Source of the DNA: G965237725 sp965237725 | Lineage (GTDB): Bacteria; Pseudomonadota; Gammaproteobacteria; Arenicellales; Poriferihabitantaceae | DNA length: 64,000 bases | Direction of reading: 5' to 3' | Assembly: GCA_965237725.1 (NCBI GenBank) | Contig: OZ250151.1 | Location: 1,302,001 to 1,366,000, forward strand | In this document: positions 63,094 to 64,000 of the stretch, piece after piece | How the letters are laid out: each line of letters starts with the position of its first letter | How positions within the stretch are numbered: the stretch's first letter is position 1 | The notes under the pieces: generated by a model | Seen by the model: only the letters and a program-made list of their open reading frames with translations | Databases searched by the model: none | What the model was told of the DNA's origin: nothing | Position numbers and translations under genes: made by a program

Positions 63094-64000
63094 TTAGCCT
63101 GAAGCTCGGCGCTTGTTTACCCTTCGTTCGCGTTTTGTATCCGGCGCTGCAATAACCCGATTCCAACCATCTGGAACAACGGAATCCCCTTTGACCAGAT
63201 TTTCAAACTCCGCACGGATCCTTTGGTCTACCTCATCGTCGATTGCTGCAACATTGGTCACAGAGATTATATCCAGAGCCTTGTCCATAGCCCGTTGGTG
63301 AATAGTCGAACTGCCATCTTCGTCCCAGGTTTCTCGCAGTTTCCGATCCGCAAGTTCAGGCATATACACTGATGTGGTCATTCGATCCAGAGTCTGGGGA
63401 TTGGCAGCGAATACACCTGCGGGTCCGGTTTGCTTTATCTCCTCAACCGACATGGATTCTTTGGAAAAATCAAATCCCTGTCGGACCTTTTTAATCATCA
63501 ATGCGATTTCGTTGTCGATTACCGCCTGACCAAAATCGAACGACATCAGCGCGTCGAGTAGGCCGCCCATTACGATAAAACTCACCCCAGAAGCCGCGCC
63601 GAGCAATGGTGACATGCCTTTTTCAAACCCAGCCTGGGCATCGCTAACCTTGGAGTTGGTTAATCCCAGGTATCCTCCGGACGGTACATTATAAAATCGA
63701 CCCATCTCACATACTGCAGAATTCATCATACCAATTTCAATTGCGCCAGGAGCATAAGCCCCATCACGCATATCAGCAAATACCGGGAGAAAATTGTATA
63801 TCTGCTCGGTCCCTGGTTTTGACATTTGCGCCAGGGTAGCGGCTGCCAACCACTCCGCATTCATCAGCGTTAACATTCCTGCCAATGTCATCGGCGTACT
63901 TAACCCGCCCATGGGCGCAATAGTGCCGTAGGCGGTGATTCCATTCTCGGCAAAATACATTAATGTGTCTGTACTATCGAAGTCCATGGTCAGTGGAGAA
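63094..64000 (-). CDS. MttB-family methyltransferase, non-pyrrolysine type, 5' end outside window
   Basis: About 302 residues of the C-terminal part; the frame stays open to the window edge (SPLTMDFDSTDTL), so the start is missing. Family blocks: NGITAYGTIAPMGGLSTPMT, YNVPSGGYLGLTNSKVSDAQ, and ASGVSFIVMGGLLDALMSF. No in-frame amber codon occurs, so it is not the pyrrolysine form; related proteins without it (MtgB) act on glycine betaine. The usual partner corrinoid protein is not visible in the window. It precedes the DMGDH-like gene. Confidence 0.85.
   Translation of the reverse strand, partial: SPLTMDFDSTDTLMYFAENGITAYGTIAPMGGLSTPMTLAGMLTLMNAEWLAAATLAQMSKPGTEQIYNFLPVFADMRDGAYAPGAIEIGMMNSAVCEMGRFYNVPSGGYLGLTNSKVSDAQAGFEKGMSPLLGAASGVSFIVMGGLLDALMSFDFGQAVIDNEIALMIKKVRQGFDFSKESMSVEEIKQTGPAGVFAANPQTLDRMTTSVYMPELADRKLRETWDEDGSSTIHQRAMDKALDIISVTNVAAIDDEVDQRIRAEFENLVKGDSVVPDGWNRVIAAPDTKRERRVNKRRASG

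Noticed and set aside
63094..64000. A pyrrolysine codon in the mttB-like gene
   Set aside because: No in-frame amber codon occurs in the visible part.

Overview
The window reads as chromosome of a heterotrophic, respiring gammaproteobacterium, probably marine or aquatic. This rests on protein character and gene order, not on an rRNA: a complete 14-gene complex I operon with separate nuoC and nuoD, the metG-mrp-dcd neighbourhood, an ECF sigma/anti-sigma pair, and several genes for methylated-amine and phosphonate-type substrates. Base composition is moderate. A few short stretches, above all the FkbM-type gene near 36.6-37.4 kb, are clearly more AT-rich. No tRNA, rRNA, CRISPR array or complete insertion sequence was recognised.

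Layout. 0-1.2 kb: a HEPN gene overlapping a winged-helix nucleotidyltransferase gene (toxin-antitoxin type), with two matched operators over its promoter. 1.5-12.4 kb: mixed single genes (CBS protein, ATP-grasp-like protein, TauD-type dioxygenase, DHA2 exporter, unknown membrane protein, sulfotransferase-like protein, three-PAS hybrid histidine kinase, queuosine-precursor transporter), separated by repeat-filled gaps at 3.1-3.5 and 4.35-4.9 kb. 12.5-13.4 kb: a glycine-repeat DUF533/TerB-like protein. 13.6-28.4 kb: nuoABCDEFGHIJKLMN. 28.5-29.6 kb: ddl. 29.9-34.1 kb: a glutamine-synthetase-like gene, a trimethylamine/dimethylamine-dehydrogenase-like flavoprotein and a LysE exporter. 34.2-36.4 kb: chrB-chrA. 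36.5-38.5 kb: an AT-rich FkbM gene inserted next to a duplicated leader of an EamA exporter. 38.6-42.8 kb: a tight operon of flavin monooxygenase, GST, formamidase-like hydrolase, NTF2-like protein and a reductase. 42.8-46.4 kb: a lone hydantoinase A-type protein, an Fe-S protein and a PhnZ/TmpB-type HD oxygenase. 46.5-50.6 kb: dcd, mrp, metG. 50.7-56.6 kb: a glycosyltransferase-like gene, then regulators and exporters (Lrp, DMT, MFS, ABM, CGNR, AzlCD). 56.7-59.6 kb: GDSL lipoprotein, Tat ferritin-like protein, RskA-type anti-sigma and SigK-type sigma factor. 60-64 kb: a peroxiredoxin-like gene, then a dimethylglycine/sarcosine-dehydrogenase-like gene and an mttB-like gene cut by the window end.

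A theme runs through the accessory genes: handling of N-methylated compounds. The mttB-like/DMGDH-like pair, the TMADH-like/GS-like pair and the PhnZ/TmpB-type oxygenase could together feed trimethylated amines, betaines or aminophosphonates into one-carbon and nitrogen metabolism. This link is inferred from families only; the genes are not contiguous.

The window also holds a small non-autonomous transposon-like repeat: two copies at 29.7 and 47.1 kb plus a solitary terminal repeat between nuoL and nuoM. A REP-like hairpin lies at 51.4 kb and several tandem repeats are present.
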